Shown: positions 49,611-58,717, counted from the stretch's first letter. The stretch: DNA of 64,000 nucleotides from Providencia zhijiangensis (GCF_030315915.2 NZ_CP135990.1:3100001-3164000); one strand, 5' to 3'. Numbers and translations are program-made. The notes: a model not told the origin generated them from the letters alone.

Positions 49611-50092
49611 TTTCCTTTAATTTCCACCTCCTTGTGGAAAAAGGGAGGTGAGGACTATTTACGTGATCCTAACCACAACTCCACCAAATGATTTTTAGTC
49701 CAAATTGTCCACTTCATGCATAAACCAACGTAAGTGGAAGTGAAGATTTCCACTCTATAGTGATTTCCACAAATTCATTTCCACTTTTATTTATTAACCT
49801 GAGAGCTATTTCCACTATCTCCAAAATATCTTTAATAGGTTGAAATATAATAAATTTATTATATTACTCATTATCCAATCATCCCAAATCACCCTCTTAA
49901 TGTGTTAGTTTTTCCAGTTAGCTTCCTCTTAGATCGAAAATTAACCGCCACCCTTCCAGTTTCACTTCCAAAATATTTCCACTTTGAACTGGAAATTCCC
50001 TGTCTGCAAAATTATTCAAGAAGCGATTAAGGTATTAGTCATGAAGAAAAAAGTGATTTGATTTGAAATATTACCTTGGATTTTAAACAGTT
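49611..50092 (+). promoter_or_regulatory. Control region of the SFCGS/DUF4310-4312 operon with TTTCCAC repeats
   Basis: The 482 bases contain no gene. A hairpin TTTCCAC/GTGGAAA (49621-49640) is overlapped by an alternative pairing CACCTCC/GGAGGTG (49624-49650). The heptamer TTTCCAC recurs in direct orientation at 49747, 49764, 49778, 49809 and 49976. TTCCAGTT and AACTGGAA (49954-49994) form an inverted pair. These are candidate binding sites of the upstream activator; no sigma-54 promoter was found. Confidence 0.6.
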
Positions 50093-50431
50093 ATGAATGA
50101 ATCAGTTGTAGTTTTCAAAATGTTAGAAGACGACCTTGATATCCATCAGGTCACACAAGAACTGCTAGCAGTGATTACTGACTGGCTCAAACTGGAGGGT
50201 TGCTACACCACGGATGTACAGCAACAAATGCTGGAGTCTCATCTACGTGCCATGGTCACTCGAGCCAAAACCGGTGAAGCCTTACCGGAAGTGGATATCA
50301 GTTTGTTTGATGAAATCTCGGACCACTCCATTGCATTAGCGCAACGCGTTGTCGATACCTTGCCAGGGCTTGCGCCAGAAGAGACTTATTTGCTTTCAGT
50401 TCACTTTGAAGTTGCCCGTTCTAATGATTAA
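50093..50431 (+). CDS. Small PRD-domain protein (EF_0829/AHA_3910 family)
   Basis: This 112-residue protein is essentially one PTS regulation domain. Two candidate phospho-histidines lie in LESHLRAMV and YLLSVHFEVA. It lacks a DNA- or RNA-binding part. Family members occur at the head of this same conserved gene set in Enterococcus and Aeromonas (recalled from the TIGRFAM set). It probably senses PTS phosphorylation and modulates the regulator or transporter. Confidence 0.8.
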   Translation: MNESVVVFKMLEDDLDIHQVTQELLAVITDWLKLEGCYTTDVQQQMLESHLRAMVTRAKTGEALPEVDISLFDEISDHSIALAQRVVDTLPGLAPEETYLLSVHFEVARSND

Positions 50432-50489
50432 TTTTTAGCACCTTATTTTTAGCACTCTATTTTTAGCATTCGGTCTTGGAGAATATTTT

Positions 50490-50855
50490 ATGAAACAAAT
50501 AGTTATTGTTATCGGCGATCGTTTAGGTAAAGGGCAAAAAGTGGCTGCGGGCGTTGAAGCTGCCGGCGGAAAAGCCATCGTTGTTCCCGGTGTCGCTGCT
50601 GACATGAAACTGGGGGATGTGATGAACCAAGAACAAGCTGATCTTGGCATTTCATTCTGTGGTAGCGGTGGTGCAGGTGCCATTACAGCTCAAACCAAAT
50701 ATGGCTACAAAGCGCGTTATGGGATGCGTTCGATTGAAGAAGGAGAAACCGCGATTGCTGAAGGTTGCAATGTTTTAGGTTTCGGTTTTATGGACAAGGA
50801 AGAGTTAGGCGAGCGCTTAGTTAAAGCTTTTAATAAAAAATACGGCAACGCTTAA
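50490..50855 (+). CDS. SFCGS glycine-rich protein (DUF2620; EF_0830-type)
   Basis: This 121-residue cytoplasmic protein begins IVIVIGDRLGKGQKVAAGVEAAGG, a Rossmann-like or EIIB-like beta-alpha start, and contains the family signature ISFCGSGGAGAITAQTKYGY. A single cysteine sits in the glycine-rich loop, the position expected of a phospho-acceptor or ligand site (inference). It is coupled to the next gene by a TAATG overlap. Confidence 0.85.
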   Translation: MKQIVIVIGDRLGKGQKVAAGVEAAGGKAIVVPGVAADMKLGDVMNQEQADLGISFCGSGGAGAITAQTKYGYKARYGMRSIEEGETAIAEGCNVLGFGFMDKEELGERLVKAFNKKYGNA

Positions 50856-51151
50856 TGAAAAAATCTATCGAAACGACCGTACGGGTGACAGGGCAAGGCG
50901 ACACAAAGCAAAAAGCGATTGCTGACGCCTTAAATTCGATTCAAAAAACCGTACTTAAGAACAGCACCGACATCATTCTGCGGATAGAACCCAAGGATGT
51001 TGAGGTTGTTAGTACTCACTCTCATTCGCGGACAGAAAAGTTTCTCTTTCTCTTTTTGCCACGCAAACGTGAACATTTTCGCGTTGTTCTCGACGTTTCG
51101 CTGGATGTTACCTTACTTTCTGTCAACGAAATTCCATTTACAGAACAATAA
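50855..51151 (+). CDS. DUF4312 family protein (EF_0831-type)
   Basis: This 98-residue soluble protein has an alpha-beta pattern (TVRVTGQGDTKQKAIADALNSIQKTVL) and a basic FLFLFLPRKREHFRVV segment; no signal peptide or membrane helix. The ATG overlaps the preceding stop by one base. Conserved only within this operon type. Function unknown; probably a cytoplasmic component of the transporter. Confidence 0.82.
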   Translation: MKKSIETTVRVTGQGDTKQKAIADALNSIQKTVLKNSTDIILRIEPKDVEVVSTHSHSRTEKFLFLFLPRKREHFRVVLDVSLDVTLLSVNEIPFTEQ

Positions 51152-51177
51152 AAGCAATCAGGTCTGGAGTAAATTCC

Positions 51178-51969
51178 ATGAGTGAAACTGCATCTTTCTT
51201 AGAAATATTGGGCATGTCCCTCATTATCGGCGGTCTCTGCGGCTTTGGTTTAGGCGCAGGGGCGGCACGTATGTTCCACGCGCCAACTGTTCAAGGTATG
51301 GGTGCATTCCGTACCCTTGGTGAGTTAAACGCGTGTGAGGGCGACCCCGCATCACACTTCTCATTCGGCTTAGGATTCTTCTTCAACGCATGGGCATCAT
51401 CGGTCGCTGCGGGTGCCTTCACCCAAGACGTTGACCACCGCATCATCCCTAACTGGGGTGCCGCTGCTCTATTAACTAAAAACCGTAGTGTGGCAGATAC
51501 TCTGCATAACCCGAAAAAAATGGCGATTGCCTGTGCCATTATCGGGGCATTGGTGGTCGCCTTCTTAAATACCACGGCGTCCGCAGTACCCGCAGCGCTG
51601 CAAACCACCGCGATCAACGTGCTGGTTCCTGCCGCTAACTTGCTGGTTAACACCGTGATGCCCGTTATTTTCTGGCTAGCCGCGATGGACGCAGGTCGTC
51701 GCTCCGGTTTCTGGGCAACCTTATTTGGTGGTTGCGCCCAATTAATCATGGGTAACGCTATCCCAGGTTTAGTGTTAGGGATCTTGATTGGTAAAGGCGT
51801 GGATGACAATGGCTGGAACCGCATCACTCGTACCATGATGATCACCGTTATTCTGCTGTTCGTTCTCAGTGGCTTCTTCCGCGAGTTTGACCTGAAGATG
51901 ATCACCTCTTTCAACTTAGACAAACCACTGTGGCTTGAATATGTCCACGGACTGCTGAGCGGGAAATAA
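51178..51969 (+). CDS. DUF4311 polytopic membrane protein (EF_0833-type)
   Basis: This 263-residue inner-membrane protein has about seven hydrophobic segments. Conserved small-residue helices GMSLIIGGLCGFGLGAGAARMF, the loop GAFRTLGELNACEGDPASHFSFGLGFFFNAWASSVAAGAFTQDVDHRIIPNWGAA (in parts) and the polar helix MPVIFWLAAMDAGRR mark it. It pairs with DUF4310 in a two-subunit membrane complex, by their constant adjacency. The start has GGAG upstream. Confidence 0.85.
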   Translation: MSETASFLEILGMSLIIGGLCGFGLGAGAARMFHAPTVQGMGAFRTLGELNACEGDPASHFSFGLGFFFNAWASSVAAGAFTQDVDHRIIPNWGAAALLTKNRSVADTLHNPKKMAIACAIIGALVVAFLNTTASAVPAALQTTAINVLVPAANLLVNTVMPVIFWLAAMDAGRRSGFWATLFGGCAQLIMGNAIPGLVLGILIGKGVDDNGWNRITRTMMITVILLFVLSGFFREFDLKMITSFNLDKPLWLEYVHGLLSGK

Positions 51970-51971
51970 TC

Positions 51972-52622
51972 ATGACAACTGAAATCAATAAACAAGACTT
52001 TTGGTACGCGGAATGGTCTTTCCCTATCTTTGTTGGTCTGTTATCTGCAGGGATCTTCGCGGGTACCCATATGTACGTCGTGTACGGGTTCGGCGCATTT
52101 AACGAAGTGGCTTTCGTCGCTATGTTACGCGCTGGGCTAGATACAGGGGTTTACGGTGCCGTCGCCGCCTTCGGTGCAAGCTTCCTGTTTGCGCGGATTA
52201 TCGAAGGGTCATTAGTGGGGATTTTAGATATCGGTGGCGCACTGCAAACCGGTATTGGTTTAGGCGTTCCCGCACTCTTTTTAGCCGCAGGCTGGGATAT
52301 TTTAGTCACCAACTTCTGGATCTCCCTGATCACTGGCTTATTCCTTGGGGTACTTATCGGCTTAATTATCGTGTTCGCCCGTAAGTTTACCATTGCACAA
52401 GCGAACTCAACGTTTGGTGCGGACGTCATGATGGGTGCAGGTAACACGTCAGGTCGTTTCTTGGGTCCATTGATTATCCTTGCCGCAATGGCCGCGTCGA
52501 TTCCGATTGGCATTGGCGCACTGATTGGTTCATTGATTTTCTATGTATGGCAAAAACCCGTCGCCGGGGGCGCTATCTTAGGTGCAATGTTGTTTGGGTA
52601 TTTCTTCCCACTCGCAGCCTAG
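51972..52622 (+). CDS. DUF4310 polytopic membrane protein (EF_0832-type)
   Basis: This 216-residue inner-membrane protein has about six helices. Characteristic parts are YAEWSFPIFVGLLSAGIFAGTHMYVVYGFGAFNE at the start, a glycine-rich helix LVGILDIGGALQTGIGLGVPAL and FGADVMMGAGNTSGRFLGPLI. It begins two bases after DUF4311. It is the second presumed channel subunit. Substrate unknown. Confidence 0.85.
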   Translation: MTTEINKQDFWYAEWSFPIFVGLLSAGIFAGTHMYVVYGFGAFNEVAFVAMLRAGLDTGVYGAVAAFGASFLFARIIEGSLVGILDIGGALQTGIGLGVPALFLAAGWDILVTNFWISLITGLFLGVLIGLIIVFARKFTIAQANSTFGADVMMGAGNTSGRFLGPLIILAAMAASIPIGIGALIGSLIFYVWQKPVAGGAILGAMLFGYFFPLAA

Positions 52623-52676
52623 CATCATTTAGAACAAATACTACGGTTTGTATCATTTAGAACAAACACTTGAGCA

Positions 52677-52803
52677 TACTCTAAATAATTCAAGGTGCAG
52701 CTAGGCGGCAAACGACGATATCCCTAGGAGCATACATAAGTATGTGACTAGGGTAGCGGAAGAGTAGCCAACAACGCTGCGGTTTGAAGTATGACGAGTA
52801 TGA
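52677..52803 (+). repeat. ERIC element, copy 2 (inside the operon)
   Basis: This 127-base copy starts CTCTAAATAATTCAAGG, contains CCCTAGGAGCATACATAAG and TATGTGACTAGGG, and ends TTTGAAGTATGACGAGTA. It lies between the DUF4310 gene and the amidohydrolase, only 12 bases before the latter's ATG, so it is probably transcribed and could alter mRNA stability or processing between the transporter and catabolic parts. Confidence 0.95.
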
Positions 52804-52815
52804 CAGAGGGATATT

Positions 52816-53955
52816 ATGTACTCACTAATAATCAAACAGGGCAAGCGTATCGATGGTTCAATTATCGATATCCTAATCAAAGATGGAAAAATCGAAGCTG
52901 CGGGTCCTGAGCTTTCCCACAATCAGCAAGCTGAGAAAATCATTAATCTTGAAGGAAAGCTGTATGTTAGCGCTGGATGGATTGATTCTCACGCCCACTG
53001 TTTTGCCGAGTCGCCAATTTACTTCGATGAGCCTGATCTCGCTGGCGCCGCTGGCGGTGTCACTTCACTAATTGATGCGGGCAGTGTGGGCGCTGATGAT
53101 ATTGACAGGTTTTATCGGCTCACCACTCAATCCAAAACTAATGTCTTCTCTCTGCTAAATATTTCACGCATTGGCATTATTGCTCAGAATGAGCTGTCCA
53201 ACATGGACAATATCGACGATGCGAGTTTTCAAGCTGCACTTGAGCGCCATCCCGGCTTTGTGGTGGGCATGAAAGCGCGTATGAGCAAAAGTGTAGTTGG
53301 TGAGAATGGTATTGCGCCTTTGGTTAAAGCTAAAGAAATGCAGAAAAAACACCATCTCCCATTAATGGTGCACATTGGAAATAACCCGCCAAATATTGAT
53401 GAAGTCGCCGACTTACTCACCCGTGGGGACATCATTACCCACTGTTTTAATGGCAAACCGAATAAAATTTTAGGGGATGATGGCTACCTAAAACCATCTA
53501 TTGCCCGCGCCCTCGCCCGTGGCGTGATCCTCGATGTGGGTCACGGCGGTGAAAGCTTTAGCTTCAAAGTCGCAGAGCAAGCCATGCGCATTGGTACCTA
53601 TCCAGACATTATCAGCTCAGATATCTATCACCGTAACCGCGTGAATGGTCCCGTCTATAGCCTCGCTTTTGTGATGACAAAATTCCTGTGTATGGGCTTT
53701 AGCGCCGAACAAATTTTACGCTGTGTCACTGAGAAAGCCGCGGATTTACTGTCGCTTCCTGCTAAAGGTTATTTAAGACCAGGCTTTGATGCTGACATCA
53801 CGCTATTTGACCTCAAAGAAGAGGCAACCGAGCTGACGGATGCCGACGGCGAGCATCGCATCGGTACCCATCGTTTTGTTCCTGTTGCTGCCATCGTTGG
53901 TGGAAAGCACATTATTCCTGCACAAGGCGAATCTGAACATGCAATCAATCTATGA
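52816..53955 (+). CDS. Amidohydrolase/deacetylase-family metallohydrolase (EF_0837-type)
   Basis: This 379-residue cytoplasmic enzyme is a TIM-barrel amidohydrolase. The full metal set is visible: H59 and H61 (DSHAHCF), K153 (GMKARM, probably carbamylated), H186 (VHIGN), H209 (THCFNG) and D269 (SSDIYHRN). It resembles dihydroorotase/deacetylase enzymes. Context suggests it removes an acyl group from an amino-sugar acid or opens a ring before the lyase acts. The start ATG has GAGGG upstream. It overlaps the next gene by 17 bases. Confidence 0.9.
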   Translation: MYSLIIKQGKRIDGSIIDILIKDGKIEAAGPELSHNQQAEKIINLEGKLYVSAGWIDSHAHCFAESPIYFDEPDLAGAAGGVTSLIDAGSVGADDIDRFYRLTTQSKTNVFSLLNISRIGIIAQNELSNMDNIDDASFQAALERHPGFVVGMKARMSKSVVGENGIAPLVKAKEMQKKHHLPLMVHIGNNPPNIDEVADLLTRGDIITHCFNGKPNKILGDDGYLKPSIARALARGVILDVGHGGESFSFKVAEQAMRIGTYPDIISSDIYHRNRVNGPVYSLAFVMTKFLCMGFSAEQILRCVTEKAADLLSLPAKGYLRPGFDADITLFDLKEEATELTDADGEHRIGTHRFVPVAAIVGGKHIIPAQGESEHAINL

Positions 53956-55051
53956 AAAATATCAGTTAAAACACGTTATTAATGCCTCCGGTCGTATGAC
54001 CATTTTAGGCGTTTCGACCCCAACGCCTGAAGTCGTCGAGCGCGTAACCTATGGGCTTAACCATTATTTTGAAATTAAAGACTTAGTGAACAAAACCGGG
54101 GAGTACATCGCTCAACTGCTCAATGTTGAAGCTGCGGTTGTGGTTTCCTGTGCCTCTGCAGGTATTGCTCAAGCGGTGGCGGCGGTGATTGTGCAAGATG
54201 ATGAGGATTTGCTGCTTAACTTGCACTCCTCCAGCAAATCCGTTCCTCGTGAAATTATTTTGCCAAAAGGACATAACGTGAACTTTGGTGCCCCCGTGGA
54301 CACGATGGTCACGTTAGGTGGCGGTAAAGTGGTTGAAGCAGGTTTTGCGAATGAATGTAGCGCTGCGCAGCTAGCGGCAAAAATCACCCCGCAAACCGCC
54401 GCCATTTTGTACATCAAATCTCACCATACGGTACAAAAGAGCATGTTAACCGTGGCTGAAGCAGCCAAAGTCGCGCATGCCCACCAGCTTCCCTTGATCG
54501 TGGATGCGGCGGCGGAAGAAGATTTAACTGCCTATTACCAAGCGGGTGGCGACATTGTGATTTACAGTGGCGCCAAAGCAATTGAAGGGCCGACCAGCGG
54601 CTTGGTTGTTGGTAAAAAACAGTATGTTGAATGGGTTAAACGCCAATCTCAAGGTATTGGCCGAGCCATGAAAGTGGGTAAAGAAGGCATTTTGGGCTTA
54701 ACACTGGCTATCGAGCAGTACCTCACCGCCACCAAAGAAACTGGGGCACAGATGGTTAGCCGTATGGATAAATTCCTTAAAGATTTAAATGCGATAGCCG
54801 GTATTTCAGCCCGTATTGTTTGGGATGCCGCTGGGCGTGATATCGCCAGAGCCGAGATCAGTTTCGATGAAAAAGCGATTGGCAAAACCACTTACCAAAT
54901 CATGGATGAGCTGAAGCAAGGCAATACCGCGATTTATTTTCGTGAGTACAAAGCCAATGAAGGAAAGGTTGAGGCCGATATTCGCAGCGTCAGTACTGAG
55001 CGACTTGACGTCATTTCGCAGCAAATTCGTACGCTAGTAGAAGGAATTTAA
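53939..55051 (+). CDS. DgaE-like PLP-dependent ammonia lyase
   Basis: This 370-residue fold-type I PLP enzyme is of the SelA/DgaE family. The start ATG 53939 gives MQSIYEKYQLKHVINASGRMT; the longer frame is inside the preceding gene. The lysine for the Schiff base is K213 in IYSGAKAIEGPTSG; VDAAAEED holds the PLP-pyridine Asp. Salmonella DgaE converts D-glucosaminate-6-phosphate to 2-keto-3-deoxygluconate-6-phosphate plus ammonia; a related reaction is inferred here. Confidence 0.88.
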   Translation: MQSIYEKYQLKHVINASGRMTILGVSTPTPEVVERVTYGLNHYFEIKDLVNKTGEYIAQLLNVEAAVVVSCASAGIAQAVAAVIVQDDEDLLLNLHSSSKSVPREIILPKGHNVNFGAPVDTMVTLGGGKVVEAGFANECSAAQLAAKITPQTAAILYIKSHHTVQKSMLTVAEAAKVAHAHQLPLIVDAAAEEDLTAYYQAGGDIVIYSGAKAIEGPTSGLVVGKKQYVEWVKRQSQGIGRAMKVGKEGILGLTLAIEQYLTATKETGAQMVSRMDKFLKDLNAIAGISARIVWDAAGRDIARAEISFDEKAIGKTTYQIMDELKQGNTAIYFREYKANEGKVEADIRSVSTERLDVISQQIRTLVEGI

Positions 55052-55052
55052 C

Positions 55053-55793
55053 ATGAAGTTGTCACCAAATTTTTACCATGACCGTGTGTGCCTGAACGTC
55101 CTAGCAGGGAGCCATCAAAACGCAAAAGATATTTATGCCGCGGCGGAGAGTTTTGTGGTTGTTGGAGTGTTATCCAAGAATTACCCTGATCTTGAAAGTG
55201 CCATTGCGGATATGAAGGTGTACGCCAAAGAAGTGGATAATGCGTTGTCTGTTGGTTTAGGTGCCGGCGACCCTAAGCAGTCCACCATGGTGTCTCTGAT
55301 TTCAAAAGAAGTTCAACCTCAGCATGTGAATCAAGTGTTTACGGGCGCACCGATTAGCCGCGCGCTACTGGGTCAGAATGAAACGTTTGTGAATGCGTTG
55401 ATTTCCCCAACGGGTACAGTGGGAATGGTGAAAATTTCAACAGGCCCATTAAGTGCTCAAGCGCCCGATGGTATCGTGCCGATTGAAACCGCCATTATGA
55501 TGCTCAAAGATATGGGCGCAGATTCTGTGAAGTTCTTTAATATGCAGGGCTTGAAGTACATTGAGGAATACAAAGCTATCGCAGAAGCTTGCGCGAAGTT
55601 TGATTTTTCTTTAGAGCCAACGGGCGGTATTGATTTAGAAAATTTCGCCGAGATTTTGCAAATCGCCCTCGACGCTGGCGTGAAAAAAATCATCCCGCAT
55701 ATTTACAGTTCTATTATCGACAAAACTACTGGTGATACCCGCCCAGAGGATGTCCGCCAATTGCTAAACATGGTTAAAAACGCGGTAAATTGA
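55053..55793 (+). CDS. KDGP-type aldolase (DgaF-like, EF_0839-type)
   Basis: This 246-residue TIM-barrel aldolase family member has SVGLGAGDPKQSTMV and the C-terminal LEPTGGIDLENFAEIL. It would split the keto-deoxy product of the lyase into pyruvate and glyceraldehyde-3-phosphate. A lysine in GADSVKFF is a candidate catalytic residue. It begins one base after the lyase stop and ends the operon at a terminator. Confidence 0.88.
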   Translation: MKLSPNFYHDRVCLNVLAGSHQNAKDIYAAAESFVVVGVLSKNYPDLESAIADMKVYAKEVDNALSVGLGAGDPKQSTMVSLISKEVQPQHVNQVFTGAPISRALLGQNETFVNALISPTGTVGMVKISTGPLSAQAPDGIVPIETAIMMLKDMGADSVKFFNMQGLKYIEEYKAIAEACAKFDFSLEPTGGIDLENFAEILQIALDAGVKKIIPHIYSSIIDKTTGDTRPEDVRQLLNMVKNAVN

Positions 55794-55874
55794 TGTGGCA
55801 ATAAGCTGCACATAAGAAAATAAATATTAGCGAGACGTTAAAGTACTTACCGCCATAACCATGACAAAGCAACC

Positions 55875-55915
55875 AATGTCCCACTCACTTTTCGTGTCGT
55901 GGGGCATTTTTAGTT
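55875..55915 (+). terminator. Terminator of the catabolic operon
   Basis: AATGTCCCAC and GTGGGGCATT (55875-55908, one G-U pair) are followed by TTTTTAG. It is about 80 bases after the aldolase stop, and convergent with yccM's stop. Confidence 0.85.
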
Positions 55916-55927
55916 TTTAATTTTGAA

Positions 55928-56998
55928 TCAATGACCTATTCCTTTGGCATTCGGTATGATATGAAACCAGTAGTTATCCGGTACAGGGCTATCCCAAACA
56001 CCTAGGTAAGCCGCAACCGCGATAGTGGCGAATAAAATACCTAGGGTCAAAATGGCCATCATCATTCCCGATAACGGAATTTGGCGTTTTTTAGTCGGCG
56101 CTTGTAATGAGAAAGTCAATGTTGACGCCACTGGACAAGATTCAACGCACGTCATGCATCCCGTACATTCAACCGTTCTGACGTTGATTAATTGGTCAAC
56201 AGGAATGCGTGATGGGCAATTTTTGGCACATTTTCCGCAATCAATGCAGCTTTCGACATTTCGGCGAATTTTAACCGGCGATAATAGCGAAAATATCCCT
56301 AGCAATGCACCATAAGGGCAGAGATAACGACACCACGCGTTACGAATAAACAGGCTAGCGACGACAAGAACAGAAACCGTGATGAGTGAGGCGCTACTAA
56401 TATAGCGAAAGAAATCCAGCATTTTGACATCGATGATGATCCCATAAGGCGACATCATAAAGTATTGGATCATTTGCGCCGGCATGGAGAGCGAGATATA
56501 GAGGAAGAAAGCTAACAGTAGGTATTTTAATCCTCTTAAGGGAATATCGAGCCATTTAGGTACGTTGATTTGGAGACGAAACAGTTTCTGCCCTATTTTC
56601 CCGATATATTCCGATATTGTGCCTATCGGGCACAGCCACGAGCAAAAGGATTTTTTCAGCAGTAAGCTAATGATAATAAAAGAAACTAAGAGAAACATTG
56701 CTGCCGCATGGATGGGAGGCAATCCACCCGTTTCAATGGTGTATTTTAAGTTCATTAACCCCGCAATAGGCAGCCAGCCTTCGATGCCTCCCGGACGAGG
56801 AAGATGGAACGTCGCACCGCCCGTTTCGTAATAGCGCACCCAGTAATAGAAGGTAATGCCGATATAAATATTGATCGCCAAAAGCGTGATTTGCACGACT
56901 TTCCGCCATGTCGAGGCGTTGCGCCAATCATTCCAAGGGAGTTTTCCGCCAACGGTTCCCGGACGACGTGGGTATCGTACTGAGGGTTTCTTTGCCAT
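55928..56998 (-). CDS. yccM: Polyferredoxin membrane protein YccM (NapH/NosR-like)
   Basis: This 356-residue inner-membrane electron carrier has about five helices, two membrane-edge cysteine motifs (SFCSWLCPIG and AWCRYLCPYG) and two 4Fe-4S binding motifs (CIDCGKCAKNCP and CTGCMTCVESCP). Order and length match E. coli YccM. Its partner is unknown; it could feed electrons to a periplasmic or membrane reductase. No adjacent reductase is present. Confidence 0.92.
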   Translation of the reverse strand: MAKKPSVRYPRRPGTVGGKLPWNDWRNASTWRKVVQITLLAINIYIGITFYYWVRYYETGGATFHLPRPGGIEGWLPIAGLMNLKYTIETGGLPPIHAAAMFLLVSFIIISLLLKKSFCSWLCPIGTISEYIGKIGQKLFRLQINVPKWLDIPLRGLKYLLLAFFLYISLSMPAQMIQYFMMSPYGIIIDVKMLDFFRYISSASLITVSVLVVASLFIRNAWCRYLCPYGALLGIFSLLSPVKIRRNVESCIDCGKCAKNCPSRIPVDQLINVRTVECTGCMTCVESCPVASTLTFSLQAPTKKRQIPLSGMMMAILTLGILFATIAVAAYLGVWDSPVPDNYWFHIIPNAKGIGH

Positions 56999-56999
56999 G

Positions 57000-57203
57000 T
57001 CCGCCTATCTCTTTAACATGCATTTCAAATACCATTATTGTATTTAAGTCCCCAGCACTCGTATTGATTTGCATCACTGCCTTGCGATGTTGACGGTGGA
57101 TATGGCGTGTTGATTAAGAAATAAGTAAATAGAAGATAGTAAACAGAGATTTTTCTAAATAATTTGGCTTGTCGTTTTCTTTATATCATTCAAGCTGAGA
57201 TTT
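57000..57203. other. Intergenic region upstream of yccM
   Basis: About 200 bases hold the presumed yccM promoter and AT-rich sequence up to the ERIC repeat. I see no gene or distinct hairpin in it. Confidence 0.4.
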
Positions 57204-57204
57204 T

Positions 57205-57325
57205 TTCTAAATAATTCGAGTTGTGCCAAGGCGGCAAAATGAGGAAATCCCTAGGAGCATACACAAGTATGTGACTAGGGTTGACGAGTGAAGCCAACAC
57301 AGTCACAACTTGAAGTATGACGAAA
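57205..57325 (+). repeat. ERIC element, copy 3 (at the rnpB 3' end)
   Basis: TTCTAAATAATTCGAGTTGT opens, CCCTAGGAGCATACACAAG and GTATGTGACTAGGG form the core, and CTTGAAGTATGACG closes the copy. It lies six bases beyond the 3' helix of rnpB, so it would be part of the rnpB precursor. Confidence 0.93.
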
Positions 57326-57330
57326 AAATT

Positions 57331-57700
<370 letters not shown>

Positions 57701-57707
57701 GCGGCGA

Positions 57708-57736
57708 ATTATAGGCACTTTACACTAGCTTGTACA
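57708..57736 (-). promoter_or_regulatory. Promoter of rnpB
   Basis: On the minus strand -35 TGTACA (57736-57731), a 17-base spacer and perfect -10 TATAAT (57713-57708) precede rnpB by seven bases, with GC-rich discriminator (TCGCCGC) typical of stable RNA promoters. Confidence 0.9.
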
Positions 57737-57783
57737 GACTCAATGACAGGCAAATTACGTCAAAACGGGCACTTGGACAAAAA

Positions 57784-58656
57784 TCACTCGCCGTCTTGCT
57801 GGTCTAGCATTAATTTGTAGAGCTGGTTTTTCTTCAGACCATAAATTTCTGCGATGATCGCGGCCGCTTTTTTCGGTGGCAACTCTTTTTGCAGTAGACC
57901 CAACGTACGAATAACATCTGGCGTAATCGCCGATTCATCCGTTTGTGGCTTATACCCTTCCACAATGAGTACCATTTCACCGCGATGACGGTTTTCGTCT
58001 TCTTTTACCCATTCAAGTAATTCACCAACTGGGCGCCCTTCAATCGACTCCCAGGTTTTGGTCAATTCACGGGCTAAAACCACTCGGCGCTCTGGCCCCC
58101 ACACTTCCACCATGTCTGCTAAACTGTCTAACAAGCGATGAGTGGATTCATAGAAAATAAGTGTTCGAGTCTCTTGTTCTAAGGATTGCAAAACATCTTT
58201 GCGTCCCTTAGTTTTTGCAGGTAAGAATCCTTCATAACAGAAACGGTCTGAAGGTAAACCCGCTGCGGACAAGGCGGTGATGGCCGCACAAGCGCCCGGT
58301 AATGGGACAACGCGGATCCCTGCTTCACGGCAGCGATTGACTAAGTGATAGCCAGGATCATTAATTAAAGGTGTACCTGCATCCGAGACTAATGCGATAC
58401 TATCCCCTTGTTGAAGCTTGCTAATTAATTGATCTGCTTTTTGCTGCTCGTTATGATCATGTAGCGCAAACATGCGCGCATTGATGGCAAAATTCTGTAA
58501 GAGAATGCCTGAGTGCCTTGTGTCTTCCGCAGCAATTAGGTCAACATGTTTAAGCACATCTAACGCGCGTTGCGTGATATCTCCCATGTTACCAATTGGG
58601 GTTGGCACGATGTACAGCGTAGATGCCATAACCACTGCTTGATTAGGTTGATTCAT
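57784..58656 (-). CDS. rsmI: 16S rRNA 2'-O-ribose C1402 methyltransferase RsmI
   Basis: This 290-residue SAM methyltransferase of the tetrapyrrole-methylase fold has [43 protein letters not shown] and [16 protein letters not shown]. It modifies C1402 of 16S rRNA with RsmH. The C-terminal helical domain ends LMLDQQDGE. It is divergent from lpoA, as in E. coli, and lies directly before the rnpB promoter. Confidence 0.97.
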   Translation of the reverse strand: MNQPNQAVVMASTLYIVPTPIGNMGDITQRALDVLKHVDLIAAEDTRHSGILLQNFAINARMFALHDHNEQQKADQLISKLQQGDSIALVSDAGTPLINDPGYHLVNRCREAGIRVVPLPGACAAITALSAAGLPSDRFCYEGFLPAKTKGRKDVLQSLEQETRTLIFYESTHRLLDSLADMVEVWGPERRVVLARELTKTWESIEGRPVGELLEWVKEDENRHRGEMVLIVEGYKPQTDESAITPDVIRTLGLLQKELPPKKAAAIIAEIYGLKKNQLYKLMLDQQDGE

Positions 58657-58717
58657 TGTTTCATCCGAATAGCCGGTTTAAAATTAAGCAATTGAAAAAT
58701 ACACCATTGGATACAGT

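Noticed and set aside
49985..50010. Possible sigma-54 promoter before the PRD gene
   Set aside because: GG and GC are 13 bases apart instead of 10, and no sigma-54 activator is encoded here; the regulator is BglG/MtlR-type.
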